Positions 9,928 through 17,678 of a stretch of DNA of 64,000 nucleotides are shown piece by piece. The position numbers and the translations under genes are program-made. This DNA comes from RBG-13-68-16 sp050018455 (GTDB taxonomy: Bacteria > Acidobacteriota > Thermoanaerobaculia > Thermoanaerobaculales > Thermoanaerobaculaceae): NCBI GenBank assembly GCA_050018455.1, contig JBEKAA010000001.1, forward strand, positions 62,001 through 126,000. Reading direction: 5' to 3'. The notes beneath the pieces were generated by a model. The model was given only the letters and a program-made list of their open reading frames with translations, searched no databases and was not told where the DNA came from. The number at the start of each line of letters is the position of its first letter. The first letter of the stretch is position 1.

Positions 9928-11591
9928 GTCCCGCTCCCATAAACCCGCAGAGATGCATCGAGCTCGCGCAGGGCGGCGTCGGCCTGGGCGAGCGTCACCT
10001 CGACGAAACGGATCTCGTCGCGCGGCCGGAGCTGGCCGACCCGATGAAGGTCCGCCCAGATCACGCACGCGATCTGCGGGTACCCACCCGTTGTCTGGTG
10101 CTCCACGAACGAAACGATCGGCTGCCCGTTGCCCGGTACCTGGAGCGCCCCCAGGGACACGCCCTCCGTGAGCATCGTTCCCTGGCTCTCGGCCGTGAGC
10201 GGCGTCCCCTTCAGGCGCAGCCCCATCCGGCTCGAGTCCTCACCCACGACCCAGGTCGAGGTGAACAATGCCTTCCGGGCCTCAGGAGTGAAACAGTCCC
10301 ACTGCGCGCTCCGCACGACGCGAAGCTCGCTGCGTCGCAGGAACCGCGAGGCAGTCGGCGCCGGGAAGGCGCGCCGCAGCTCCCCGGTCGGCGCCGCCTC
10401 ACGCAGCGGCAGCACATCACCGGATCGGAGTGCGCGCCCGCCCAAGCCGCCCAGCCCCGTGGTCAGGTGCGTTGAGGCGCTGCCGAGCACCGGTGCGACC
10501 GCGATTCCCCCTCCGACGCACAGCACGCAGCGCGCTCCATCGCGGGTGGCGCCGAACGTCAGGGTCTGTCCGGACCGGATCTCGACGGCGGTCCAGAGCG
10601 GCACCGGGCGTCCGTCGAGGGCGGGAGAGAAGTCTGAGCCCGCGATGGCGATCACGGTCGAGTGGCCGAACGTGAACGCGCCGCCGAGGAGCGTCATCTC
10701 GATGGCAGCCGCGCCGTCGGGATTGCCGACCAGCAGGTTCCCGACCCGCAGCGAGAACGAGTCGGCCACACCGCACGCTGAAACTCCCAGATGCGCATGG
10801 CCGGGCCGGCCGAGGTCCTGCACCGTGCTCTGAAACCCCGGTTTGACGACATTGATCGCAGCCGAGCCTGCGGGCGCGTATTGGGCCGCTCCCGCTCCAT
10901 CCGCCCGACCTGCGAAGTCCGAGGCCGTCGTCTCGACGAACCGCAGTCTGTCGCCGATCGAGAGCAGCGCAGGCGGCGTTCCCTGCGCGTCGAAGAGCGC
11001 GAGCGGCGTGCGGCCGATGATCTGCCAGCCGCCCGGCGAGGCCAGCGGGTAGATTCCGGTCTGGCTTCCGGCGATCGCAACGCTTCCCGCCTCCACCCGC
11101 GTTCGCGGTGTCGCCCGCCTCGGAGCGGTGATCGCCGGCGGCATCCCCCCGAGGTACGGGAAGCCGGGCGAGAACCCGAGAAAGTAGACGAGGTAATCAC
11201 CCGAGGCATGCGCCCGGACGACCTCGGCAGGGCTGAGACCGCAGGCCTTCGCGACATCGGGAAGGTCCGGGCCGTGTTCGCCGCCGTACGCGACGGGGAT
11301 CTCCATGCCCCGAGGATCCGGGAGAACATTCCCGTCCGCCGCCGCGACGCGATCGGCAACCTGCCGGGAGAGCTCGTCGCGGTTCGCGACGGTCGGGTCG
11401 TACGAGACCAGCAGCGAGGCATACGCGGGGTGAAGATCGGTCACACCGGGGAATGGCTCCGCCTGGAGAACGGCGAGGGCCTGCCGGACTTGGCGGTGAG
11501 CGACGGGCGAGATTTCCTCGTCGAAGGTGACCAGCAGAGTGTGGTCGCTGGCATGCCGGAGGTCCGGCCGGATCGGTGCGGCTTCGGTCAT
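9924..11591 (-). CDS. pxpBC: 5-oxoprolinase subunits B and C fused in one chain
   Basis: 555 residues: PxpB/KipI-like at about 1-225 (FLGFSPGFPYLGGMP and GSVAIAGSQTGIYP are typical) and PxpC/KipA-like (biotin-dependent-carboxylase-like cyclophilin fold) from about 245 to 550 (KPGFQSTVQDLGRPGH, GVACG-like VSACGVADSFSLRVGNLLVGN, EMTLLGG). In many bacteria these are separate genes; the fusion is a known variant. ATG 11591 is preceded by only a weak GACGAG; a promoter with a good 17-base spacer lies just upstream. It acts with PxpA to open pyroglutamate to glutamate. The 167-base gap after the P5C dehydrogenase gene suggests its own transcription start. Confidence 0.93.
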   Translation of the reverse strand: MTEAAPIRPDLRHASDHTLLVTFDEEISPVAHRQVRQALAVLQAEPFPGVTDLHPAYASLLVSYDPTVANRDELSRQVADRVAAADGNVLPDPRGMEIPVAYGGEHGPDLPDVAKACGLSPAEVVRAHASGDYLVYFLGFSPGFPYLGGMPPAITAPRRATPRTRVEAGSVAIAGSQTGIYPLASPGGWQIIGRTPLALFDAQGTPPALLSIGDRLRFVETTASDFAGRADGAGAAQYAPAGSAAINVVKPGFQSTVQDLGRPGHAHLGVSACGVADSFSLRVGNLLVGNPDGAAAIEMTLLGGAFTFGHSTVIAIAGSDFSPALDGRPVPLWTAVEIRSGQTLTFGATRDGARCVLCVGGGIAVAPVLGSASTHLTTGLGGLGGRALRSGDVLPLREAAPTGELRRAFPAPTASRFLRRSELRVVRSAQWDCFTPEARKALFTSTWVVGEDSSRMGLRLKGTPLTAESQGTMLTEGVSLGALQVPGNGQPIVSFVEHQTTGGYPQIACVIWADLHRVGQLRPRDEIRFVEVTLAQADAALRELDASLRVYGSGT

Positions 11592-11612
11592 GAGGGCTCG
11601 TCCGACGTCCGC

Positions 11613-11641
11613 AGGGTATGCACCACCTGCGCCGCCGTCAA
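11613..11641 (-). promoter_or_regulatory. Sigma-70-like promoter for pxpBC
   Basis: On the minus strand TTGACG (11641-11636) and TACCCT (11618-11613) are separated by exactly 17 bases. Transcription would begin near 11606, leaving a leader of about 15 bases before the ATG at 11591. It is the best two-box promoter seen in the window. Confidence 0.5.
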
Positions 11642-11681
11642 TGGCGCACGCCGCCCAATGATCGAGCCTGACCGGCCCGGG

Positions 11682-11705
11682 GGCCCTCGTGAGGAACGGA
11701 GGGCC
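11682..11705 (-). terminator. Hairpin between pruA and pxpBC
   Basis: A perfect 7-base stem, GGCCCTC with GAGGGCC, and a 10-base loop lies between the P5C dehydrogenase stop and the pxpBC promoter. No T-run follows, so it may be a weak terminator or only an mRNA 3' end stabiliser. Confidence 0.3.
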
Positions 11706-11758
11706 GCCCTTTCCGTCTTGGCCTTTTCGGTGTCCGGTGCCCGAAGCCCTGTCTCTTC

Positions 11759-13387
11759 CTACTTCTCCCCCATGAACGGGTATGCGAAGTGCTTCGGCGG
11801 CACGAACGTCTCCTTGATCGCCCGGGGGCTCGTCCAGCGGATGAGGTTCCACAGCGATCCGGCCTTGTCGTTCGTGCCCGACGCGCGCGCCCCGCCGAAC
11901 GGCTGCTGCCCGACCACCGCGCCGGTGGGCTTGTCGTTGATGTAGAAGTTCCCCGCGGCGTCCCGGAGCCGCTCCTGCATCGCGCGGATCACGTGCCGTT
12001 CGGTCGCGAAGACGGCCCCCGTGAGGCCATACGGCGAGCCGGTGTCGCACAGGTCGAGCGCCCGATCGAGCTCGGCATCGGGGTACACGAAGACCGTCAG
12101 CACCGGTCCGAAGATCTCTTCCTGCATGAGCTTGAACTTCGGGTTCGTGGTCATGACCACGGTCGGCTGGATGAAGTAGCCGATCGCGTCGTCGCACCCC
12201 CCGCCGGTGATGATCTCCGCCTCGCTCGACTTCTTGGCGAACTCGATGTACCCCTTGATCGTCCCAAAAGCGGCCTTGTCGATCACGGCGCTCATGAAGT
12301 TGGTGAAGTCCTCGGGGTCGCCCATCGTGATCTCGGCGACCTGGGCGACGATCAGCTCCTTGACCTTCGGCCAGATCGATTGGGGGACGTAGGCCCGCGA
12401 GGCCGCGGAGCACTTCTGGCCCTGGTACTCGAAGGCGCCGCGCACGAGCGCCGTGGCGAGCGCGGCCACGTCGGCGGACGCATGGGCGAACACGAAATCC
12501 TTGCCGCCGGTCTCGCCGACGATCCTGGGGTAGGACCGGTAGCTCGCGATGTTGGCGCCGACCGTCCGCCACATCTGCTGGAACACGGCGGTCGAGCCGG
12601 TGAAGTGGATTCCCGCCAGCTCGGGCGACGTGAGCACCGGATCGCCCACCTCGGCGCCGGAGCCGGCGACAAGGTTGATGACGCCGGGCGGCAGCCCGGC
12701 CGCCGTCAGCACCTTCATGATGTGGTACGCGGAGTAGACGGCACTCGAGGCCGGCTTCCACAGCACGGTGTTCCCCATCAGCGCCGGGGAGGTCGGCAGG
12801 TTGCCGGCGATCGAGGTGAAGTTGAACGGTGTCACGGCGAACACGAACCCCTCGAGCGGCCGGTACTCGACGCGGTTCCAGACACCGGGCGAGGAGAGCG
12901 GCTGGTCCTCGTAGATCCTCTGCGCGTAGAATGGGTTGAAGCGCCAGAAGTCGATCAGCTCGCAGGCCGAGTCGATCTCCGCCTGGAACACCGTCTTGGA
13001 CTGGCCGAGCATCGTCGCCGCGTTGACCTCGTCGCGGAAAGGACCGGCCAGGACGTCCGCCGCCCGCAGGAGAACCGAGGCGCGGTCCACGAACGGCAGG
13101 CGCGACCAGGTCGCGTGGGCCGCGCGCGCGGCGGCGATCGCCCGCTCCACCTCGGCCTTGCCGGCCTTGTGGTACTTGGCGAGCACGTGCCCGTGCCGGT
13201 GCGGGATGACGCACGTGCCGAGCTTGCCGGTACGCACCTCTTCGCCGCCGATGATCAGCGGGATCTCGATCTCCCGGCTTCGCATCTCGGCGAGCTTTGC
13301 CTTGATCGACTTCTTCTCCTGCGAGCCCGGGCCGTACGCCCGGACCGGCTCGTTCGAAGGTTGGGGAACGCGGAAAACGCCGTTCAT
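11759..13387 (-). CDS. pruA: L-glutamate gamma-semialdehyde (P5C) dehydrogenase
   Basis: NAD-dependent oxidation of glutamate semialdehyde/1-pyrroline-5-carboxylate to L-glutamate, the last step of proline catabolism. 542 residues, the length of the standalone RocA/PruA group. Features: FAVTPFNFTSIAGNLP with the N169-equivalent Asn, HFTGSTAVF, the general-base region VGETGGKD, the catalytic Cys in GQKCSAASR, and the C-terminal QQPFGGARASGTNDK typical of P5C dehydrogenases. ATG 13387 has GGGAGG seven bases upstream. No proline dehydrogenase gene is visible nearby. With the oxoprolinase genes after it on the same strand, the block converges on glutamate. Confidence 0.95.
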   Translation of the reverse strand: MNGVFRVPQPSNEPVRAYGPGSQEKKSIKAKLAEMRSREIEIPLIIGGEEVRTGKLGTCVIPHRHGHVLAKYHKAGKAEVERAIAAARAAHATWSRLPFVDRASVLLRAADVLAGPFRDEVNAATMLGQSKTVFQAEIDSACELIDFWRFNPFYAQRIYEDQPLSSPGVWNRVEYRPLEGFVFAVTPFNFTSIAGNLPTSPALMGNTVLWKPASSAVYSAYHIMKVLTAAGLPPGVINLVAGSGAEVGDPVLTSPELAGIHFTGSTAVFQQMWRTVGANIASYRSYPRIVGETGGKDFVFAHASADVAALATALVRGAFEYQGQKCSAASRAYVPQSIWPKVKELIVAQVAEITMGDPEDFTNFMSAVIDKAAFGTIKGYIEFAKKSSEAEIITGGGCDDAIGYFIQPTVVMTTNPKFKLMQEEIFGPVLTVFVYPDAELDRALDLCDTGSPYGLTGAVFATERHVIRAMQERLRDAAGNFYINDKPTGAVVGQQPFGGARASGTNDKAGSLWNLIRWTSPRAIKETFVPPKHFAYPFMGEK

Positions 13388-13518
13388 CGCTGCCTCCCGC
13401 TCGGGGTTTACCGACCCTTGTGAAGTGCCGGCGCAAGGCCGGCAGCACCGAGCATACGAGCCGGCCGCCAGGAGGTCAACCCACTTCGATCGTCGATGCA
13501 ACAACGTCCGACGAGGGA

Positions 13519-15069
13519 TCAGGAAACAACTTCAAGTCGTGAGGAGTGCGATGTGATCCAACCCGTCTCGTCTTGGGGGCAAACGCCGGTCGGCACCGCG
13601 AGCACGAGGAGCGTGATCCGCGACTCCCCGGACAAAGTCGGAACCGCATGTTCGAAGACGTCCAGCCGATCGAACGAGAATGGCTCCCAGGCAGCGAGAA
13701 ACGGCAGCAACGCGGGACGCAGCCCCCGGTCGGTCGCCCAAAGGCGATCTCCCCACGGGAGGATCACAGCGACATACACGTCCACCAGCTCGCGCGAACC
13801 GTAGTCATTGGCTGCCACTGAAAGGGCAGCCCTGCACGACTCTCCCGGCCGGTACACCTCCCGGTTAGGAACGATTCGAACCTCCAACGACGGGCGACGG
13901 CGCAAGCGAGCGAGGTGTGCCGGCCCCCGGACACGGCCGGTGATCCACCGGGACGCTTCTTGCACCCGTGTGCGTACGCTCGCCGGTTTCCAACCGCGCA
14001 TGATACACGTCGTGCAGTCGGGCAGCGGCGTCGGACTCGCGAGGAGGCGCCTCAGCGCGGTGTATTGCGGGCCTCGCCAGATCTCTTCCAGGGGCTGCTC
14101 GCTGACATTCCCCATCGGCAGCGTCAGCATGCAGCAAGGAACCACCTCCCCGCTCGCCTGAACCATGGTCAGGTCCCACGGATCGCGGCAGTTTTTGACC
14201 ATCCGGCCACGGCGCGGCCGTGTCGGCTCCCGATCCGGAACCGAAGGTGGAATCACCGAGACGGCCGGCGGAAAAGGCACTTGTTTGGCCAGGTCCGCAG
14301 CGGCTGTAACCGCCGGTGTGTCGTTCCGTGCCGGCGCAAGGCACATCACCAGCTGGTCGAACACCGGCATCACGCGGAACCCGATGCGAAGCTCCTTCGC
14401 CAGGTTGGCTGCCTCCCGAAAAAACGGTCGAGCGAATTCCAGATCGCGGCCGAGCTTCTGGCCCTCCATTCCCGAGTATTCGACGAGATCCGAGACGTCC
14501 AGCTCGTCCCCGCCGAGTTGGGCCACGAGCCTGACCGTGTCCGGAAGCTGGTGGACATTCATCCGCATCGCCACGAATTCGAACTTCAACTTCGGGAGCG
14601 TAAGCTCACGTCGCCTCCTCTCCTCCGCGAGGAAGCGCGCATTTGTGCAGAACGTTTCGAAGGATGCCTCCCGCCGGATGCGCTCGTAGAGGTCCCCTTC
14701 CGCCGCGTCAATCGAGAGGCAGATGTACGAGAAGCTCTGTGGGCCAGCGACGTCAAGCAGGCGCTGCGTCAGCTCCGGTTGGAGAAGCGTGGCGTTTGTC
14801 TGGAATCCCACCCGGCAGCCGGCGCCGACGACGGCCTCGAACATCGCCAAGAACCGTTTGCAGAGGAGCGTCTCTCCGTGGCCGTTGAGATGCACGAGGG
14901 GATGGTGGGTGTGGAGAAACGGGAGAATGTGGGAGAAGGCCTCCCAGGACAGCGTGCTCCCGCAGTAGCCTGGCTGGCTGACGGCGCAGTGCACACAACT
15001 CAGGTTGCAGGCCTGCGTCGTCTCGATGAAGACCTCGCGCGGCCCGCTGGAATTCCGTGAATCGAACAT
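13519..15069 (-). CDS. Radical SAM/SPASM protein with C-terminal beta-sandwich-like domain
   Basis: 516 residues. CNLSCVHC at 21-28 supplies the three cysteines that hold the SAM-cleaving Fe4S4 cluster (CxxxCxxC). A SPASM-like region with cysteines in KNCRDPWD, EVVPCCM and DCTTCIM (about 295-365) would hold an auxiliary cluster. After about residue 395 comes a roughly 120-residue tail (SLEVRIVPNREVYRPGESC...VDVYVAVILPWGD...) that resembles beta-sandwich modules normally found in secreted proteins of Acidobacteriota and Deltaproteobacteria. ATG 15069 fits the cysteine-motif spacing; the frame to 15150 is probably not used. It diverges from the glycosyltransferases and may modify a surface peptide or sugar; substrate unknown. 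Confidence 0.8.
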   Translation of the reverse strand: MFDSRNSSGPREVFIETTQACNLSCVHCAVSQPGYCGSTLSWEAFSHILPFLHTHHPLVHLNGHGETLLCKRFLAMFEAVVGAGCRVGFQTNATLLQPELTQRLLDVAGPQSFSYICLSIDAAEGDLYERIRREASFETFCTNARFLAEERRRRELTLPKLKFEFVAMRMNVHQLPDTVRLVAQLGGDELDVSDLVEYSGMEGQKLGRDLEFARPFFREAANLAKELRIGFRVMPVFDQLVMCLAPARNDTPAVTAAADLAKQVPFPPAVSVIPPSVPDREPTRPRRGRMVKNCRDPWDLTMVQASGEVVPCCMLTLPMGNVSEQPLEEIWRGPQYTALRRLLASPTPLPDCTTCIMRGWKPASVRTRVQEASRWITGRVRGPAHLARLRRRPSLEVRIVPNREVYRPGESCRAALSVAANDYGSRELVDVYVAVILPWGDRLWATDRGLRPALLPFLAAWEPFSFDRLDVFEHAVPTLSGESRITLLVLAVPTGVCPQDETGWITSHSSRLEVVS

Positions 15070-15275
15070 TGACCTACCCCCACACGGTCCGTCGACCGCG
15101 GGCCTCCGCTCACCGAAGCCCTTTACCAGCATACGTGACCTGCGGCCCACGTGTCATGGACGCGCCGCCGTGGTCAGCGAGTTTCCTCGGCCCGCAATCC
15201 GCCACATCCGCGGGAGTTGGGCGCAGTCGGATCATCGCGCCCGACAAAGACTTCCTCTCCTCCGTTGGTTTCCCG

Positions 15276-15281
15276 TATGAT
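15276..15281 (+). promoter_or_regulatory. Leaderless-type -10 of the glycosyltransferase operon
   Basis: TATGAT ends exactly six bases before GTG 15288. No Shine-Dalgarno precedes that codon. The arrangement matches the other leaderless-type starts in the window and argues for GTG 15288 over the internal ATG 15303. Confidence 0.5.
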
Positions 15282-15287
15282 TCAAGT

Positions 15288-17678
15288 GTGAGCGAAATTG
15301 GTATGTTGGCAGATCTGACCTCTACGACAGTCTTGGTGCTCAACTTCAACGGTCGGCAGCACCTCGACGACTGCCTCTCGTCGCTCGGCAGCATGGACGT
15401 ATTCGTGCCCGGACGACCGGGGATCGTTCGGGAGGGAACCTCTCCCGTCAACGTCTGGCTCGTCGACAACGGTTCGGTGGACGGATCGATCGAACACGTG
15501 GCGCGTCACCACCCCTGGGTACGCGTCGTGGCCAACGAGTCGAACCTCGGTTTCTCGCGCGCCTACAATCGCGCGGCAGGACTCTGTGAGACACGCTGGA
15601 TCGCATTCCTGAACAACGACACTCGGGTCACGACCCACTGGATCTCGGCACTCCATGCGGCGGCCCAACGGCATCCCGATGCGGCCGCGGTTGTGAGCCG
15701 CATCATGAGCTGGGACGAAGAACGCATCGACTTCGTGGGCGCGGACACGTATTTCACTGGGCACGCCCTGCAGCACGAAGTCGGCGCGCCTGCCGGGAGG
15801 AGGCGCTTTGCCGAGCGGCCCGTCCTCTTCGGCTGCGCGGGCGCCCTCATGTTTCGGCGCGATCTCTTCCTCGAACTCGGGGGGTTCGATCCGGCCTACT
15901 TCTCTTTCTTCGAGGATGTCGACCTTGGCTGGCGAGCCGCGCTGATGGGCCATGAGACGTGGTTCGCTCCGGACGCTGTTGTTCGCCATCGGCTTCACGC
16001 CACGTGGGGAGGTGGGGTCTCGAGCCGAAGTCGGTATCTCGTGGAGAGGAACGCTCTGTTCACGATCTTCAAGAACTACTCCGACGCCCGCATGGGAGTG
16101 ATCGTGCTGACGTCCGCGGCCCTCACGTTCATGAGGGCATTGCATGCCAGCCCCACGCTGAACCTCTTGGCGAGTCCGCGAGTCTCGGGCGACACGCTCG
16201 CGCACCTGCTCGCCGTCGCCGGTCTGCTGAGTTTCGGTGGCGAGTTGAGGGACCGACGCCACAACGTGCAGGCCGGCCGTTGCCGGGATGACGGCGAAAT
16301 CCTCGATCTCTTTGGCGAGGTCGACTCCCCTCCTTTCTCCGTTGGCGAGAGATTCCGGCCGGCGTACAACCGGACCTGCCGGCCGGCTCACCACGGGAAG
16401 CCCGGGTGGATTGGTTCCTGGGCGCCCGAGGTGAACCGACTCGCCGAGGAGGCAGCGTTTCTACTCGCCCACGTCTGCGCCAACGCGGTAGCGCAAAGGT
16501 ACCCGGTGAGGCGCTTTCTCGCCGAAGCCCCGCCGCTCGACGCCGAGAGGCCTCTTTCGACCGGTGGCGCTCGAATGCTGAACGAAGCCCGCGACGCACT
16601 CGTGCGCTTCCTTGACGGCGAACCGACCGTTCCGTCCATCGACGAGCTTCGCACGACGCTCGAGGGGATCAGACGAATCGAGCCTCATGAGGGCCTGGGA
16701 GTGCCGCCCTCCCTCTTGCCGGGCTGGCCGGCCAAGATCGAAGACGCGGCGCCGCTGGTCCAACGCCAGCCCCTCGACCCTGCGCCCCTCCTCTCGGTCG
16801 TCATACGGACCAGGGATCGGCTGGATCGGTTGCGTCGCGCCCTCGCCAGCGTTGCGGCCCAACGCTACCCCCGCCTGGAGGTCGTCGTCATCAACGACGG
16901 CGGCAAAGACCCGACGGGGCTCCTGACCGAGTTCGAACACGCTTTCTCCTCGCGCCTCATCACCAACCCGACCTCACTCGGCCGGTCTCGCGCAGCGCAG
17001 GTGGGACTCGAGAGCGCCGCCGGGGACTACGTCAACTTCCTCGACGACGACGACGTGCTCCTCCCTGACCACCTCCACACCCTGGCCGAGGCGGTCGCAC
17101 GAGAAAACGTCCGAGTCGCGTACACCAATGTCGAGTGCCTACTGGTCGGGGCTGAGCAGGACCGCGACGAGAACGTCCTAGCTCGCAGCGTGTTTGCCTC
17201 CGAATTCGATCCGGTGCGGCTTCTGTTCGAAAACACCATCCCGATTATGGCCGTGCTCATGGAGCGCAAGCTCGCCCTCGCCGTCGGCGGCTTCGACCCC
17301 GCGCTCGAGTACTTCGAGGACTGGGATCTGTGGCTCAGGCTCTCCCGCCAGACCGCGTTTTTTCACGTCCCCATGGTCACGGCGACCTACTTCGTATCGC
17401 AGGCGCCTCGGCGCACCTCTTCCGTCGCAGACGACCCACGCTGGCCGTACCTCGCGATGATTTTCGAGAAGCACCGAGACCTCATTCACGGGGAGGGCTG
17501 GGCCTCGTACTACCGCGACTACATTGAACCGGCCAGAGCGCGGCTCTCCGAGATCGAGGCCAGGGAAGCAGACTGCGAGGCTCTCCTTGCCAAGGAGGCG
17601 GCACAGCGACGCGCGATCGAGCAGTCCCGGTCATGGAGAGCCTTGCAGCTGCTTCGTCGATGGTCGGGGCGGCGCTAG
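15288..17678 (+). CDS. Bifunctional family-2 glycosyltransferase (two GT2 domains)
   Basis: 796 residues. The first GT-A domain (about 10-260) begins TVLVLNFNGRQHLDDCL and has NNDTRVT as the nucleotide-sugar motif and FFEDVDLGWRA as the acceptor-side motif, like rhamnosyltransferases. A linker of about 220 residues follows. The second domain (about 515-745) has VVIRTRDRLDRLRRAL, LDDDDVLLPDH and YFEDWDLWLRL. The tail is a short coiled coil ending in SRSWRALQLL, a common GT2 tail. No membrane segment, so it works in the cytoplasm on a lipid-linked or soluble acceptor. GTG 15288 is chosen from the upstream TATGAT; ATG 15303 is the alternative. Its 3' end overlaps the next glycosyltransferase gene. 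Confidence 0.85.
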   Translation: MSEIGMLADLTSTTVLVLNFNGRQHLDDCLSSLGSMDVFVPGRPGIVREGTSPVNVWLVDNGSVDGSIEHVARHHPWVRVVANESNLGFSRAYNRAAGLCETRWIAFLNNDTRVTTHWISALHAAAQRHPDAAAVVSRIMSWDEERIDFVGADTYFTGHALQHEVGAPAGRRRFAERPVLFGCAGALMFRRDLFLELGGFDPAYFSFFEDVDLGWRAALMGHETWFAPDAVVRHRLHATWGGGVSSRSRYLVERNALFTIFKNYSDARMGVIVLTSAALTFMRALHASPTLNLLASPRVSGDTLAHLLAVAGLLSFGGELRDRRHNVQAGRCRDDGEILDLFGEVDSPPFSVGERFRPAYNRTCRPAHHGKPGWIGSWAPEVNRLAEEAAFLLAHVCANAVAQRYPVRRFLAEAPPLDAERPLSTGGARMLNEARDALVRFLDGEPTVPSIDELRTTLEGIRRIEPHEGLGVPPSLLPGWPAKIEDAAPLVQRQPLDPAPLLSVVIRTRDRLDRLRRALASVAAQRYPRLEVVVINDGGKDPTGLLTEFEHAFSSRLITNPTSLGRSRAAQVGLESAAGDYVNFLDDDDVLLPDHLHTLAEAVARENVRVAYTNVECLLVGAEQDRDENVLARSVFASEFDPVRLLFENTIPIMAVLMERKLALAVGGFDPALEYFEDWDLWLRLSRQTAFFHVPMVTATYFVSQAPRRTSSVADDPRWPYLAMIFEKHRDLIHGEGWASYYRDYIEPARARLSEIEAREADCEALLAKEAAQRRAIEQSRSWRALQLLRRWSGRR

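Noticed and set aside
8284..9942. 552-codon plus-strand frame over the MFS transporter
   Set aside because: Antisense shadow; the minus strand encodes a clear MFS transporter with duplicated loop motifs.
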